NCBI GenBank assembly: GCA_963700185.1
Contig: CAVOWP010000031.1
Span: 186,001-250,000 of the forward strand
Source of the DNA: AP-15 sp963700185
GTDB lineage: Bacteria; Pseudomonadota; Alphaproteobacteria; ATCC43930; CGMCC-115725
Direction of reading: 5' to 3'
Length of the DNA: 64,000 bases
Part shown: piece after piece, positions 1 through 7,914 of the stretch
Position numbering within the stretch: the stretch's first letter is position 1
Layout: every line of letters starts with the position of its first letter
Translations under genes and position numbers: made by a program
The notes under the pieces: generated by a model
Seen by the model: the letters and a program-made list of their open reading frames with translations, nothing else
Told to the model about the DNA's origin: nothing
The model's database searches: none

Positions 1-360
1 TCGCAGCGCTGGGACTGGGGAACGGTGCACCTCAATGCTCAAATTGAGCTTACCCGCGAGCAGCACGCCGATTACTTTCTCGATACCATCATCGAGGGCC
101 CGCGCGACTGGGTGGTGCGGCCCGTCTGCGAAATCTTTTACGAACGCGATGTCAGTGTGTTTCGCACGCGTTCCGCGCTGATCGGGGCGATCTGGCAGGT
201 GCAAGACAACATTGCAGTCGACTTTGGACTGCGGGGAGCGCATGTCAACGACCACACCGTGGGCCAGATTCGCGCCGGGGTGACCCTTGCCTTCGGCGTC
301 ACCAAGGGGCCCGATATTTTGTCGCGCCTCGTCGCGACGACGCTGCACGGAGTGCACTAA
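1..360 (+). CDS. C-terminal part of an outer-membrane beta-barrel protein (partial)
   Basis: The reading frame is open from the left edge of the window, so the gene starts upstream and the GTG at 25 is not a real start. The visible residues alternate polar and hydrophobic positions in short strands, for example around DWVVRPVCEIFYERD and IAVDFGLRGAHV. The tail LRAGVTLAFGVTKG-like (here IRAGVTLAFGVTKG) matches the last strands of small transporter-like outer-membrane barrels. It overlaps the next gene by one base (TAA/ATG), which suggests co-transcription. The exact family cannot be set from this fragment. Confidence 0.6.
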   Translation, partial: SQRWDWGTVHLNAQIELTREQHADYFLDTIIEGPRDWVVRPVCEIFYERDVSVFRTRSALIGAIWQVQDNIAVDFGLRGAHVNDHTVGQIRAGVTLAFGVTKGPDILSRLVATTLHGVH

Positions 361-1625
361 TGCGGGGGCGATGGTCGACCGGTGACGAGTGGTGGCGGCC
401 AATGCCTCCCGGGGCCTCGGCCGACGCGTTGCGTGTATTGACGGCGCGCGGCGTGCGGGCGTTTGGTGATGGCTTTGTCGCCCTGCTCTTGCCGATCTAC
501 CTGGTCGAGCTCGGGTTCAGCGCGCTGGCAATCGGTGCGATCGTGACCAGCACGCTGATCGGTACGGCCATCCTCACGCTCGGGGTCGGGTGGATCGCCA
601 ACCGATATTCCCGGCGGTCGCTTCTCCTCGTAGCGGCGGTGCTGATGGCGGCGACCGGCGCCGGCTTTGCACTGATCACCGATTTCTGGCCGCTCATCGT
701 CATCGCCTTCGTCGGCACAATGAACCCGACTTCGGGGGATGCGAGCATTTTCGCGCCCCTCGAACAGACGGTGCTCACTCAGACGATCGAGCCGCACCGC
801 AGAACTGCGCTCTTTGCGCGTTACAGCCTCATCGGCTCCGCCGCGGCCGCGCTCGGCGTGCTGGCGGCGGCGCTTCCCGACGTCATGACGATATGGACCG
901 GCTGCACCCGGACGGCGGCCATGCAGCTGATGTTCACCCTTTATGCGGCATTGGGATTGGTCGCCTTCCTGGTCTACCGGCCGCTCTCGCCTGCGGTCGA
1001 GATTGCCGACGAGGCGCCAAAAGCGCCACTGCAGCAATCAAAGATGCTGGTCTATGGCATGGCCGCTCTCTTCGGCATGGATTCATTCGGCACCGGTTTT
1101 TTGGTGCAATCGCTGCTCGCGCTGTGGCTTTATCAGGCATTCCACGTTTCGGTTGCGACCGCCGCAGCGATCTTGTTCTGGAGCAGCCTTTGTTCAGCAC
1201 TGTCCTATCTCGTTGCGGTGCCGATCGCCGCGCGGATCGGGCTCATCAACACGATGGTGTTCACGCATCTGCCGTCCAACGTTCTTTTGATCCTGCTCCC
1301 GTTCGCCCCCAACCTTGGGACCGCAATCGGCCTGCTGCTTGCGCGCAGCGCGCTGTCGCAAATGGATGTGCCGACACGGGCCTCTTACGTGATGGCTGTG
1401 GTAACCCCGCCCGAGCGGCCGGCGGCGGCCAGCATCACCGCGGTCCCGAAGACCTTCGCCTGGGCGGCGGGCTCGATGATTTCCGGCTATTTGCTGACGC
1501 TTTCGAGCTTCGGCTGGCCGCTCGTGATCGCCGGCGTCATCAAAGGCGTCTACGACATTCTGCTGCTGATCAAGTTTCAGAACGTGCGCCCTCCCGAGGA
1601 GACCGCCGCCCTATCGGCACAGTGA
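360..1625 (+). CDS. MFS transporter
   Basis: A 421-residue integral membrane protein of the major facilitator superfamily. About twelve hydrophobic segments are visible, split by a central cytoplasmic loop near residues 205-225 (EIADEAPKAPLQQSK). The segment after TM2 (GWIANRYSRRSLLL) is the usual MFS loop 2-3 motif with basic residues. The ATG at 360 overlaps the upstream stop codon, so the gene is probably translated together with the preceding barrel gene. An efflux or uptake role is likely, but the substrate cannot be read from the sequence. Length is normal for the family. Confidence 0.85.
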   Translation: MRGRWSTGDEWWRPMPPGASADALRVLTARGVRAFGDGFVALLLPIYLVELGFSALAIGAIVTSTLIGTAILTLGVGWIANRYSRRSLLLVAAVLMAATGAGFALITDFWPLIVIAFVGTMNPTSGDASIFAPLEQTVLTQTIEPHRRTALFARYSLIGSAAAALGVLAAALPDVMTIWTGCTRTAAMQLMFTLYAALGLVAFLVYRPLSPAVEIADEAPKAPLQQSKMLVYGMAALFGMDSFGTGFLVQSLLALWLYQAFHVSVATAAAILFWSSLCSALSYLVAVPIAARIGLINTMVFTHLPSNVLLILLPFAPNLGTAIGLLLARSALSQMDVPTRASYVMAVVTPPERPAAASITAVPKTFAWAAGSMISGYLLTLSSFGWPLVIAGVIKGVYDILLLIKFQNVRPPEETAALSAQ

Positions 1626-1654
1626 AACCCGTGCAGTGAAACTGGAGAGATCCG

Positions 1655-2383
1655 ATGACGATCGAACTTGAAAGAAGGGCTTTTGTTCATGCCGGCGTGG
1701 CGCTTGCCGCCGGAGCCGCCGCGGCTGCCGCGGTTGCGCCCGCCGCGGCGCAAACCGCGGGTCCGGCTGCGGCTGGGCCAAAGCCGATGACCTTCGACGT
1801 CAAACCGATGCCGTTCGACCCGACGAAGATCAAAGGCTTGTCGGAGAAGATCCTCACCAGCCACTACGCCAACAACTACACCGGCGCGGTCAAACGGCTC
1901 AATCAGATCACCGAGCAGCTCGCCGGGCTCGATTACGCCAAGGCGCCCGGATACCTGATCAACGGGCTGAAGCGCGAGGAATTGATCGCCACCAATTCGA
2001 TGATCCTGCACGAAGTCTATTTTGCCGGTCTCGGACCGGAGGAGAGCCGCCCGGGCCCGGCGCTCGCCGAGGCCCTCGCCCGTGATTTCGGCTCCTTCGA
2101 GTGGTGGCGCGGGCAATTTGTCGCGATGGGCAAGGCCGAAGGCGGCGGCTCGGGCTGGGTGATCCTGACTTGGGACCCCCGCGACAAGCGGCTGATCAAC
2201 GCCTGGGCGGCCGACCACACAACGACTTTGGCCGCCGGCCAGCCGATCCTCGTGCTCGACATGTACGAGCACGCCTATCAGATGGATTACGGCGCCAAGG
2301 CGGGCGACTATGTCGAGGCCTTCATGAAGGCGATCCGCTGGGCCAACGCCGACAATCTCTACGCACAACACGCCCGCAGCTGA
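1655..2383 (+). CDS. Fe/Mn-type superoxide dismutase with Tat-like export signal
   Basis: A 242-residue member of the iron/manganese superoxide dismutase family. The N terminus (ERRAFVHAG followed by an Ala-rich stretch to about residue 33) looks like a twin-arginine signal, so the enzyme is probably periplasmic. The four expected metal ligands are in place: His70 in LTSHYANNY, His119 in MILHEVYF, and Asp202 and His206 in LDMYEHAY. By hand alignment, the Tyr and His that normally gate the active site next to the first ligand are replaced by Ala78 and Asn74. A preceding AGAGATCC-type ribosome site supports the ATG at 1655. It is probably not a housekeeping cytoplasmic SOD. Confidence 0.85.
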   Translation: MTIELERRAFVHAGVALAAGAAAAAAVAPAAAQTAGPAAAGPKPMTFDVKPMPFDPTKIKGLSEKILTSHYANNYTGAVKRLNQITEQLAGLDYAKAPGYLINGLKREELIATNSMILHEVYFAGLGPEESRPGPALAEALARDFGSFEWWRGQFVAMGKAEGGGSGWVILTWDPRDKRLINAWAADHTTTLAAGQPILVLDMYEHAYQMDYGAKAGDYVEAFMKAIRWANADNLYAQHARS

Positions 2384-2417
2384 TAGGCTCGGTCCAAAGC
2401 ATCCGAGCGAGGCGAAA

Positions 2418-3221
2418 ATGGCAGTCGTCGAAACCGAGCGTCACGGACAGGTCCTTGTTGTACGGATGAACCGGCCCGAGCGCCTCAATGCGCTCAGTCA
2501 TGAGATGCGCACGCGGCTCGCCGAGACCTGGACCGAGTTCCGCCGCAGCGACGAGCTTGAAGTGGCGATCTTCACCGGCGCCGGCCGGGCGTTCTGCGCC
2601 GGCGAGGACATGAAAAAGTCGCTGCAGCACGGCACACCGGGCGGGCGGCGGGCGGCGATCGAAGATCCCTTCATGTCCGGAGCCTTGGAGAAACCTGTCA
2701 TCGCTGCGGTCAACGGCTATGCGATGGGCGGCGGCTTCATGCTGGTCGAGCGCACCGATCTGCGGGTCGCCGCGCGAGGTGCGGTCTTCGAGGTCTCCGA
2801 GGCGAAGCGCTGGCTGCTCGGCGGCTACAACCATGGGCTTGTCGCGAACCTGCCCTATCCGATCGCAATGGAAATGGCGCTCGGCTTCCAATTCACCGCC
2901 GAGCGCTTCTACGAGATCGGCTTTCTCAATCGTCTGGTGGACGCCGACCAATTGATCCCGACCGCGCTCGCGATGGCCGAGCACCTCTTGACCCTGCCGC
3001 CGGCCTCGCGCGTCAACACCGTCCATATGATGCGTCAGATGCGCCCGGTCCCGTCGGCCGAACAACAGCGCCTCGCCGCCGCGTTGCACGAGCACGGTGC
3101 CAAGAGCGATTTGATCGAGTCGCGCGCCGCGTTCGCCGAAAAACGGCCGCCCCAGTTCAAAGGCTGGGACGACCCGGAAGACCGCTACCGGCTGCCCTCG
3201 CTCGACGCCTCGAAAGACTGA
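2418..3221 (+). CDS. enoyl-CoA hydratase/isomerase family protein
   Basis: A 267-residue crotonase-fold protein. The oxyanion-hole segments GAGRAFCAGEDM (about residues 54-65) and VNGYAMGGGFML (about 97-108) are clear. FEVSEAKRWLLGG lies where the family carries its catalytic acid loop. Such enzymes hydrate or isomerise acyl-CoA thioesters, and the specific substrate is not predictable here. It lies 34 bp after the superoxide dismutase and points toward the convergent polyprenyl synthase. Length and start are normal for the family. Confidence 0.85.
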   Translation: MAVVETERHGQVLVVRMNRPERLNALSHEMRTRLAETWTEFRRSDELEVAIFTGAGRAFCAGEDMKKSLQHGTPGGRRAAIEDPFMSGALEKPVIAAVNGYAMGGGFMLVERTDLRVAARGAVFEVSEAKRWLLGGYNHGLVANLPYPIAMEMALGFQFTAERFYEIGFLNRLVDADQLIPTALAMAEHLLTLPPASRVNTVHMMRQMRPVPSAEQQRLAAALHEHGAKSDLIESRAAFAEKRPPQFKGWDDPEDRYRLPSLDASKD

Positions 3222-3241
3222 CCGCTTCTTGCTGGTCTGCG

Positions 3242-4330
3242 CTAGGCGCTGCGCTCGGTCGCGAACGCGGCGGCTTCGATCAGCGCCCGCCGTTCCGGCC
3301 CGTCGGGAAATACCGACAGCGCGTCGATGGCGTTTGCGGCATAGCCGCGTGCGCGGGCCAGGGTCTCGGCAAGAGCGCCGTGTCGCTCGACGAGCGCGGT
3401 CGCGTGTTCGAGGTCTTCGGGGCACTGATCCATGTCCTCGAGCGTGCGGCGCCAGAAGGCGCGCTCCTCCTCGCCGCCGCGGGCAAAAGCGAGAAGGATC
3501 GGCAGGGTCACCTTGCCGTCGCGGAAGTCGTCGCCGATGCTCTTTCCGAGTTCGGTCTGCCGGGCCGAAAAATCGAGCATGTCGTCGACCAGTTGGAAGG
3601 CGATGCCGAGATCGCGGCCGAACCGATCGAGCGCCGCCTCCTCCTCGTCCGGCCGTTCGGCAACGACCGCGCCGATGCGGCTCGCCGCCGCGAACAGCTC
3701 CGCGGTCTTTGCCCGGATCACCTCCAGGTAGGATGCTTCTGTCGTCTGCAGGTTGCTTTGCGTCATCAGCTGCAGCACCTCGCCTTCGGCGATGACCGAG
3801 GAGGTGCGCGACAGGATCTCGAGGATACGCAGGGATCCGTCGGCCACCATCAGCTCGAAGGAGCGGCTGAACAGAAAATCGCCGACGAGAATCGCCGGCT
3901 GGTTGCCCCATACGGCGTTGGCGGTCTCGCGGCCACGGCGCAAATCGCTCGCATCGACGACGTCGTCGTGCAGCAAGGTCGCGGTATGGATGAACTCGAC
4001 GGCCGCGGCGAGCGCGACGTGCCGTGCCCCGCGGTATCCGCAGAGCCGGGCGCAACCGAGCGTCAGCATCGGGCGCAGGCGCTTTCCACCGCTCGCGACG
4101 ATATGCCCGGCGAGCTGCGGTATCAGCGCCACGGGGCTCTGCATGCGATCGACGATCAGTCGATTGACGTGCTCGAGGTCGCTTCCGAGAAGCCGGGACA
4201 GCGGGTCGAGAGACGGCTTGTTTACCGCCTCGTGCTGATCGACACCCGCCAAGAGCGCCACCCAATTCTCCTGCCTGTTCCCGTCGACTACCTGTCGATC
4301 GGCTTGACGCGTCTGAATGCCAGCGAGCAT
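3242..4330 (-). CDS. ispB: polyprenyl diphosphate synthase (octaprenyl type)
   Basis: A 362-residue trans-isoprenyl diphosphate synthase, which makes the side chain of ubiquinone by repeated condensation of IPP onto an allylic diphosphate. Visible motifs are GGKRLRP (81-87), the first aspartate-rich motif HDDVVD (121-126) followed by LRRGR, and the second one VDDMLD (248-253). The first 35-40 residues are not conserved-looking, so a later start (for example near NKPSLDPLSRLLG) is possible. The gene converges on the crotonase and diverges from the DUF2007 gene, as is common for this synthase in alphaproteobacteria. Confidence 0.88.
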   Translation of the reverse strand: MLAGIQTRQADRQVVDGNRQENWVALLAGVDQHEAVNKPSLDPLSRLLGSDLEHVNRLIVDRMQSPVALIPQLAGHIVASGGKRLRPMLTLGCARLCGYRGARHVALAAAVEFIHTATLLHDDVVDASDLRRGRETANAVWGNQPAILVGDFLFSRSFELMVADGSLRILEILSRTSSVIAEGEVLQLMTQSNLQTTEASYLEVIRAKTAELFAAASRIGAVVAERPDEEEAALDRFGRDLGIAFQLVDDMLDFSARQTELGKSIGDDFRDGKVTLPILLAFARGGEEERAFWRRTLEDMDQCPEDLEHATALVERHGALAETLARARGYAANAIDALSVFPDGPERRALIEAAAFATERSA

Positions 4331-4400
4331 AGATTGACCGGAAGGCCGGTCAAGCGCCGCGCCCTCGAACGCCGATCACAGCCTCGCGAAACTGAGGATC

Positions 4401-4613
4401 ATGAAGGAGCTGCTGCGCACCAACGATGCTGTTCGCCTGTCGTTCCTGCAGTCGTTGCTGAAGGATTCCGGCATCGAATGCCTTGTCCTCGACCACTATA
4501 CGAGCGTGGTTGAGGGGAGCATCGGTGCTATCCCGCGCCGTCTGATGGTCGCTCAACAGGATTACCGTCTCGCCTGCGAGGTCCTTGCGGCGGCCGGCGA
4601 AGCCGAGCGATGA
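4401..4613 (+). CDS. DUF2007-type putative signal-transducing protein
   Basis: A 70-residue protein starting MKELLRTNDAVRLSFLQSLL. It has the short alpha/beta pattern of DUF2007: an N-terminal helix reading out residues of the chain tip, the GIECLVLDHYTS strand and the IPRRLMVAQQDYRLA segment. Its TGA overlaps the ATG of the following methyltransferase (ATGA), so the two are translationally coupled. That pairing, opposite a polyprenyl synthase gene, is a recurrent alphaproteobacterial arrangement. The molecular function is unknown. Confidence 0.8.
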   Translation: MKELLRTNDAVRLSFLQSLLKDSGIECLVLDHYTSVVEGSIGAIPRRLMVAQQDYRLACEVLAAAGEAER

Positions 4614-5368
4614 GCGAGAACCCGGCAGAAGAGCCTACTTTCACCGAGGACCGTCTGCTCGGCGGCCGCATTCGCCTGAAGCAGCCTGCCGCGGGATACC
4701 GCGCGGCGATCGATCCGGTGTTCCTCGCCGCTGCGATCCCGGCGGAACCGCATCAGCTGGTCCTTGACGTCGGTTGCGGGGCGGGCGCTGCGATGTTGTG
4801 CCTCGCCGCGCGGGTGCCGCATTCGCGCCTCGTGGGCCTCGAAATGCAGCGCGATCTCGTTCGCCTGGCGGGCGACAACATAATCCTGAACGGGCTCGAG
4901 GCTCGCGCCTCGGTGATGATCGGAGATTTGCTGCATCCGCCGCCGCGCCTCTCCCCGGGGGCATTCGACCACGTCATGGCGAACCCGCCATTTCATCGGC
5001 GCGGCGATGCCGAGCCCGCCGCAGCATCCGGAAAATCGGCGGCGACGATCGAGGGAGACGCCAATCTCGCAGACTGGGTGCGTTTTTCGCTCGCAATGGT
5101 GCGCTCGAAAGGCACGGTAACGTTCATTCACCGGGCCGACCGTATCGACGCGCTGCTCGGCCAAATCGCCGGACGGGCAGGCGAAGTCGTGGTTTTCCCG
5201 TTGTGGCCGGGCGAGGGGAGGGCGGCCAGCCGCATTCTGGTTCGCGCACGCAAACAGGTCGCCGCTCCGGCGCGGCTCGCCGCCGGCCTCGTATTGCACG
5301 ATGCCGACGGCCAGCTCTCGGCCGATGCGGAGGGGGTGCTGCGCGAGGGCAGGGGGATCGAGTTCTGA
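4610..5368 (+). CDS. SAM-dependent methyltransferase of the TrmN6/N6-adenine type
   Basis: A 252-residue Rossmann-fold methyltransferase. The SAM-binding motif is LVLDVGCGAGAAMLCLA (about residues 47-63), and the NPPF catalytic tetrapeptide appears in HVMANPPFHRRG. NPPF is the signature of enzymes that methylate the exocyclic amine of adenine or of a glutamine side chain. The overall layout resembles tRNA1(Val) m6A37 methyltransferase, but the substrate is inferred only from family. It overlaps the DUF2007 gene by 4 bp. Confidence 0.82.
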   Translation: MSENPAEEPTFTEDRLLGGRIRLKQPAAGYRAAIDPVFLAAAIPAEPHQLVLDVGCGAGAAMLCLAARVPHSRLVGLEMQRDLVRLAGDNIILNGLEARASVMIGDLLHPPPRLSPGAFDHVMANPPFHRRGDAEPAAASGKSAATIEGDANLADWVRFSLAMVRSKGTVTFIHRADRIDALLGQIAGRAGEVVVFPLWPGEGRAASRILVRARKQVAAPARLAAGLVLHDADGQLSADAEGVLREGRGIEF

Positions 5369-5410
5369 TCCCGGTGGTTGCGGCCCTTGGGAATCCCCAT
5401 TTGGGATCGC

Positions 5411-6256
5411 ATGAGGCTTCGCGACCAATTCAATCTGGAGCGTCTGTGGCGCCGCCGGCCGGTCGTTTCGGTCCTGCGTTTCGAGGGGGTCATCATGCCG
5501 CGGCAGCGGCGCGGCGGCTTGTCGCTGGCGAGCCATGCCGCAGCGATCGACAGGGCGTTTCGGGCCTCCGGGCTCGTCGCGGTCGCCATTGTGGTCAATT
5601 CGCCGGGGGGATCGCCGGTTCAATCGGCCCTGCTCTACCGCCGAATCCGGCAGCTCGCCGAAGAAAAGCGCGTCCCGGTTATCGCTTTCGCCGAGGATGT
5701 GGCGGCATCAGGAGGCTATTGGCTGGCGCTTGCCGGCGATGAGATCTTTACCGAGGAGACGTCCCTGATCGGCTCGATCGGCGTGATCAGCGCCGGGTTC
5801 GGGTTCTACCAGCTGCTCGGGCGGCTCGGGATCGAACGGCGTCTCCACACGGCCGGGGAGCGGAAATCACTGCTCGACCCGTTTCTGCCGGAAGAACCGT
5901 CGGATGTCGCCCGGTTGACGCAGTTGCAGCAGGACATCCATCAATCCTTCAAGGACCACGTGCGGCGCCGGCGCGCCGGCAAAATCGACGAGGCCGACGA
6001 GACGCTATTCACCGGCGATGTTCTGACCGGCCGCATGGCGACGGACCGCGGCTTGGTCGACGGCATCGGCGAGTTGCGCACCGTCATGCGCACCCGGTAT
6101 GGCGACAAGGTAAGGCTGCGTCTCATTTCTGCCGACAGGCGGCGTTTGCCGTTCTTGAGTCGTCTGCCGTTCGTCGGCCGCGAACCCGTCTCGCTGGTTG
6201 CCGAACTTGTCGACTGGTTGGAGACGCGCCTTCTGTGGGCCAAGTTCGGATTGTGA
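5411..6256 (+). CDS. S49 family serine protease (SppA-like)
   Basis: A short signal-peptide-peptidase-like protease, 281 residues from the ATG at 5411. An upstream in-frame TTG at 5378 is a less likely start. The nucleophile Ser100 lies in AEDVAASGGYWLALA and the general-base Lys152 in GERKSLLDP, giving the Ser-Lys dyad of family S49. The IVVNSPGGSP strand-turn is also typical. No N-terminal membrane segment is obvious, only a basic stretch (LERLWRRRPVV), so it may be peripheral. It probably degrades membrane-associated peptides. It sits between the methyltransferase gene and a small membrane protein on the same strand. Confidence 0.85.
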   Translation: MRLRDQFNLERLWRRRPVVSVLRFEGVIMPRQRRGGLSLASHAAAIDRAFRASGLVAVAIVVNSPGGSPVQSALLYRRIRQLAEEKRVPVIAFAEDVAASGGYWLALAGDEIFTEETSLIGSIGVISAGFGFYQLLGRLGIERRLHTAGERKSLLDPFLPEEPSDVARLTQLQQDIHQSFKDHVRRRRAGKIDEADETLFTGDVLTGRMATDRGLVDGIGELRTVMRTRYGDKVRLRLISADRRRLPFLSRLPFVGREPVSLVAELVDWLETRLLWAKFGL

Positions 6257-6298
6257 CAACCCTCACCCCCCTTCCGAGCTGTCGATAAACCGGCGGTT

Positions 6299-6523
6299 AT
6301 GTTTGCATTTCCGAAGCTCGTTCTGCTCATTCTGGTGATTGCCGCGGTGTGGATCGGCTATCGCTGGCTGAACGGGCCGGCGCGCGAGCTGCCGCGGCGC
6401 CGCCGGTCGTCGCCGCGTCCGGCGCTCCATGCCGAAGATCTCGCGACGTGCGGGGTTTGCGGCGCCTATGTTGCCGCCGCGGCACCCGGTTGCGGCAGAC
6501 CCGATTGCCCGCGGCCGCGGTGA
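6299..6523 (+). CDS. small membrane protein with C-terminal Cys cluster
   Basis: A 74-residue protein with one N-terminal transmembrane segment (about residues 6-22, LVLLILVIAAVWIGYRW), a basic linker, and a C-terminal cluster CGVCGAY...GCGRPDC with four cysteines that could bind zinc. This matches a small alphaproteobacterial family encoded beside glyQ or S49 proteases. The function is unknown. The ATG at 6299 begins directly at the hydrophobic segment. Confidence 0.65.
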   Translation: MFAFPKLVLLILVIAAVWIGYRWLNGPARELPRRRRSSPRPALHAEDLATCGVCGAYVAAAAPGCGRPDCPRPR

Positions 6524-6548
6524 CTCAACTCCTTGTCAGGCGCCGGTC

Positions 6549-7409
6549 TTGAGTTTCCAAACGCTGATCCTCGACCTGCAGAACTTCTGGGCGAAGCAGG
6601 GGTGCGTCATCCTGCAGCCTTACGATGTCGAGGTCGGGGCCGGCACTTTCCATCCCGCGACCGCGCTGCGGGCGCTCGGACCGGAACCCTGGCGGGCCGC
6701 CTATGTCCAGCCCTCGCGCCGGCCGACCGACGGCCGCTATGGCGAGAACCCCAACCGGCTGCAGCAGCATCACCAGCTCCAGGTGATCCTTAAGCCGGCG
6801 CCGGCAGACAGCCAGGATCTCTATCTCGCGAGCCTGGCGGCGATCGGCATCGATTTCCGCCTGCACGACATCCGCTTTGTCGAGGATGACTGGGAGAGCC
6901 CGACCTTGGGCGCCTGGGGGCTCGGCTGGGAGGTCTGGCTCGATGGGATGGAGGTGAGCCAGTTCACCTATTTCCAGCAGGTCGGCGGGATCGAATGCGA
7001 CCCGGTCTCGACCGAATTGACCTACGGGCTCGAGCGTTTGGCGATGTATGTCCAGGGGGTCGAGAGCGTCTTCGACCTCGACTACAGCGGCGCCGGCGTC
7101 ACGTACGGCCAAGTCTTCAGACGCGCCGAACGTGAGTTCTCGGCCTACAATTTCGAGCTCGCCGACACCGCGCGTCTCGTTGCTCATTTCACCGATGCCG
7201 AGGAGGAATGCCGCCGGCTCGTCGACCACCGCTTGGCGCTCCCCGCCTACGACCAGTGCCTAAAGGCGAGCCACCTGTTCAATCTGCTCGACGCCCGCGG
7301 CGCGGTCAGCGTGACCGAACGCGCCGCCTACATCCTGCGGGTCAGGGCGCTCGCCAAGGCGTGCTGCGAAACCTGGCTCGCCGGGTCCAACTCTTGTGAA
7401 CTGCCATGA
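6549..7409 (+). CDS. glyQ: glycyl-tRNA synthetase alpha subunit
   Basis: A 286-residue catalytic subunit of the alpha2beta2 glycyl-tRNA synthetase, which charges tRNA-Gly in the cytoplasm. The start is taken at TTG 6549, giving SFQTLILDLQNFWAKQGC, the conserved beginning of GlyQ. The upstream in-frame ATG at 6429 would run through the preceding small gene. The class II core motifs are evident in GAGTFHPATALRALGPEPW, VQPSRRPTDGRYGENPNR and TYGLERLAMY. Unusually, glyS does not follow directly, because about 500 bp with an antisense nuclease gene intervene. Confidence 0.93.
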   Translation: MSFQTLILDLQNFWAKQGCVILQPYDVEVGAGTFHPATALRALGPEPWRAAYVQPSRRPTDGRYGENPNRLQQHHQLQVILKPAPADSQDLYLASLAAIGIDFRLHDIRFVEDDWESPTLGAWGLGWEVWLDGMEVSQFTYFQQVGGIECDPVSTELTYGLERLAMYVQGVESVFDLDYSGAGVTYGQVFRRAEREFSAYNFELADTARLVAHFTDAEEECRRLVDHRLALPAYDQCLKASHLFNLLDARGAVSVTERAAYILRVRALAKACCETWLAGSNSCELP

Positions 7410-7455
7410 CTAGACACGATCCTTTGCTGTCGTCCATGCGGCCGCTTGCCAATTC

Positions 7456-7480
7456 GTCACCCCCGCGGAAGCGGGGGTCC
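7456..7480. repeat. short palindromic intergenic repeat (left side of the GIY-YIG cassette)
   Basis: An 8-bp perfect inverted repeat with a 4-base loop (ACCCCCGC ggaa GCGGGGGT at 7459-7478), preceded by GTC and followed by CC. This is the same core as at 7849-7870 and 45100-45125. It lies between the glyQ stop and the stop of the antisense GIY-YIG gene. It could form a hairpin and act as a terminator or a mobile REP-like unit. Confidence 0.8.
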
Positions 7481-7498
7481 AGGGGCGACCATTGGCTA

Positions 7499-7783
7499 TC
7501 AGCCGATCTCGTTGGACAAATCGCGCCAGGCCGGGTTGGATTGCTCGATCAGCATAATTTTCCAAGCTCTTCGCCAGTTCTTGATGCGTTTTTCCCGCCA
7601 AATCGCTTCAGCCACGGTCGTGTGGAATTCCGCGTAGACCAGCGTGTGAAGGCCATACCTTTTGGTGAAGCCGTCGGTTACCTCCGCCTTGTGTTCAGAC
7701 ACGCGGCGGCTCAAATCGCTGGTTACTCCGACGTAAAGGGTTCCGTTCCGCCGGTTTGCGAGGATGTAGACACAGGGCTGCAT
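7499..7783 (-). CDS. GIY-YIG nuclease family protein
   Basis: A 94-residue single-domain GIY-YIG protein. The signature is seen as VYILANRRNGTLYVGVTSDLSRRVSEHK (quoted in pieces: CVYILANRRNGTLY, then VGVTSDLSRRV), with the downstream Arg and Glu of the family (WREKRIKNWRR). It continues to WKIMLIEQSNPAWRDL, as in short stand-alone YhbQ-like nucleases. These cleave DNA in vitro, and their cellular role is unsettled. It is antisense to glyQ and glyS, lies exactly between them, and is flanked on both sides by the same palindromic repeat. Confidence 0.88.
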   Translation of the reverse strand: MQPCVYILANRRNGTLYVGVTSDLSRRVSEHKAEVTDGFTKRYGLHTLVYAEFHTTVAEAIWREKRIKNWRRAWKIMLIEQSNPAWRDLSNEIG

Positions 7784-7810
7784 TGTTCCTGGATCGACAT
7801 ACGAAGTTGG

Positions 7811-7867
7811 CGGCCCCCCTGTTCAAGCCAGGGGCAGGCTCTGGACCCCCTTTTTCGCGGGGGTGAC
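7811..7867. repeat. composite palindromic repeat, copy in inverted orientation
   Basis: This stretch is nearly the exact reverse complement of 45100-45154. It contains the CCCCCGCG/GCGGGGG hairpin (with a small change, CCCCCTTTTTCGCGGGGG) and a second palindromic part (CTGTTCAAGCCAGGGGCAGG). It lies just outside the start of the GIY-YIG gene and upstream of glyS. A third, partial copy of the second part is at 54528-54556. Confidence 0.8.
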
Positions 7868-7914
7868 GAAGTGAGCGTACGGGTTTTTTCTTGCCGTAGA
7901 ATTGTCAACGCCGG

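Noticed and set aside
2322..4265. A 647-codon open frame on the minus strand across the crotonase and polyprenyl synthase genes
   Set aside because: It is a high-GC shadow frame: Arg/Ala/Gly/Asp-rich, with no domain, and both strands below it hold clearly conserved genes.
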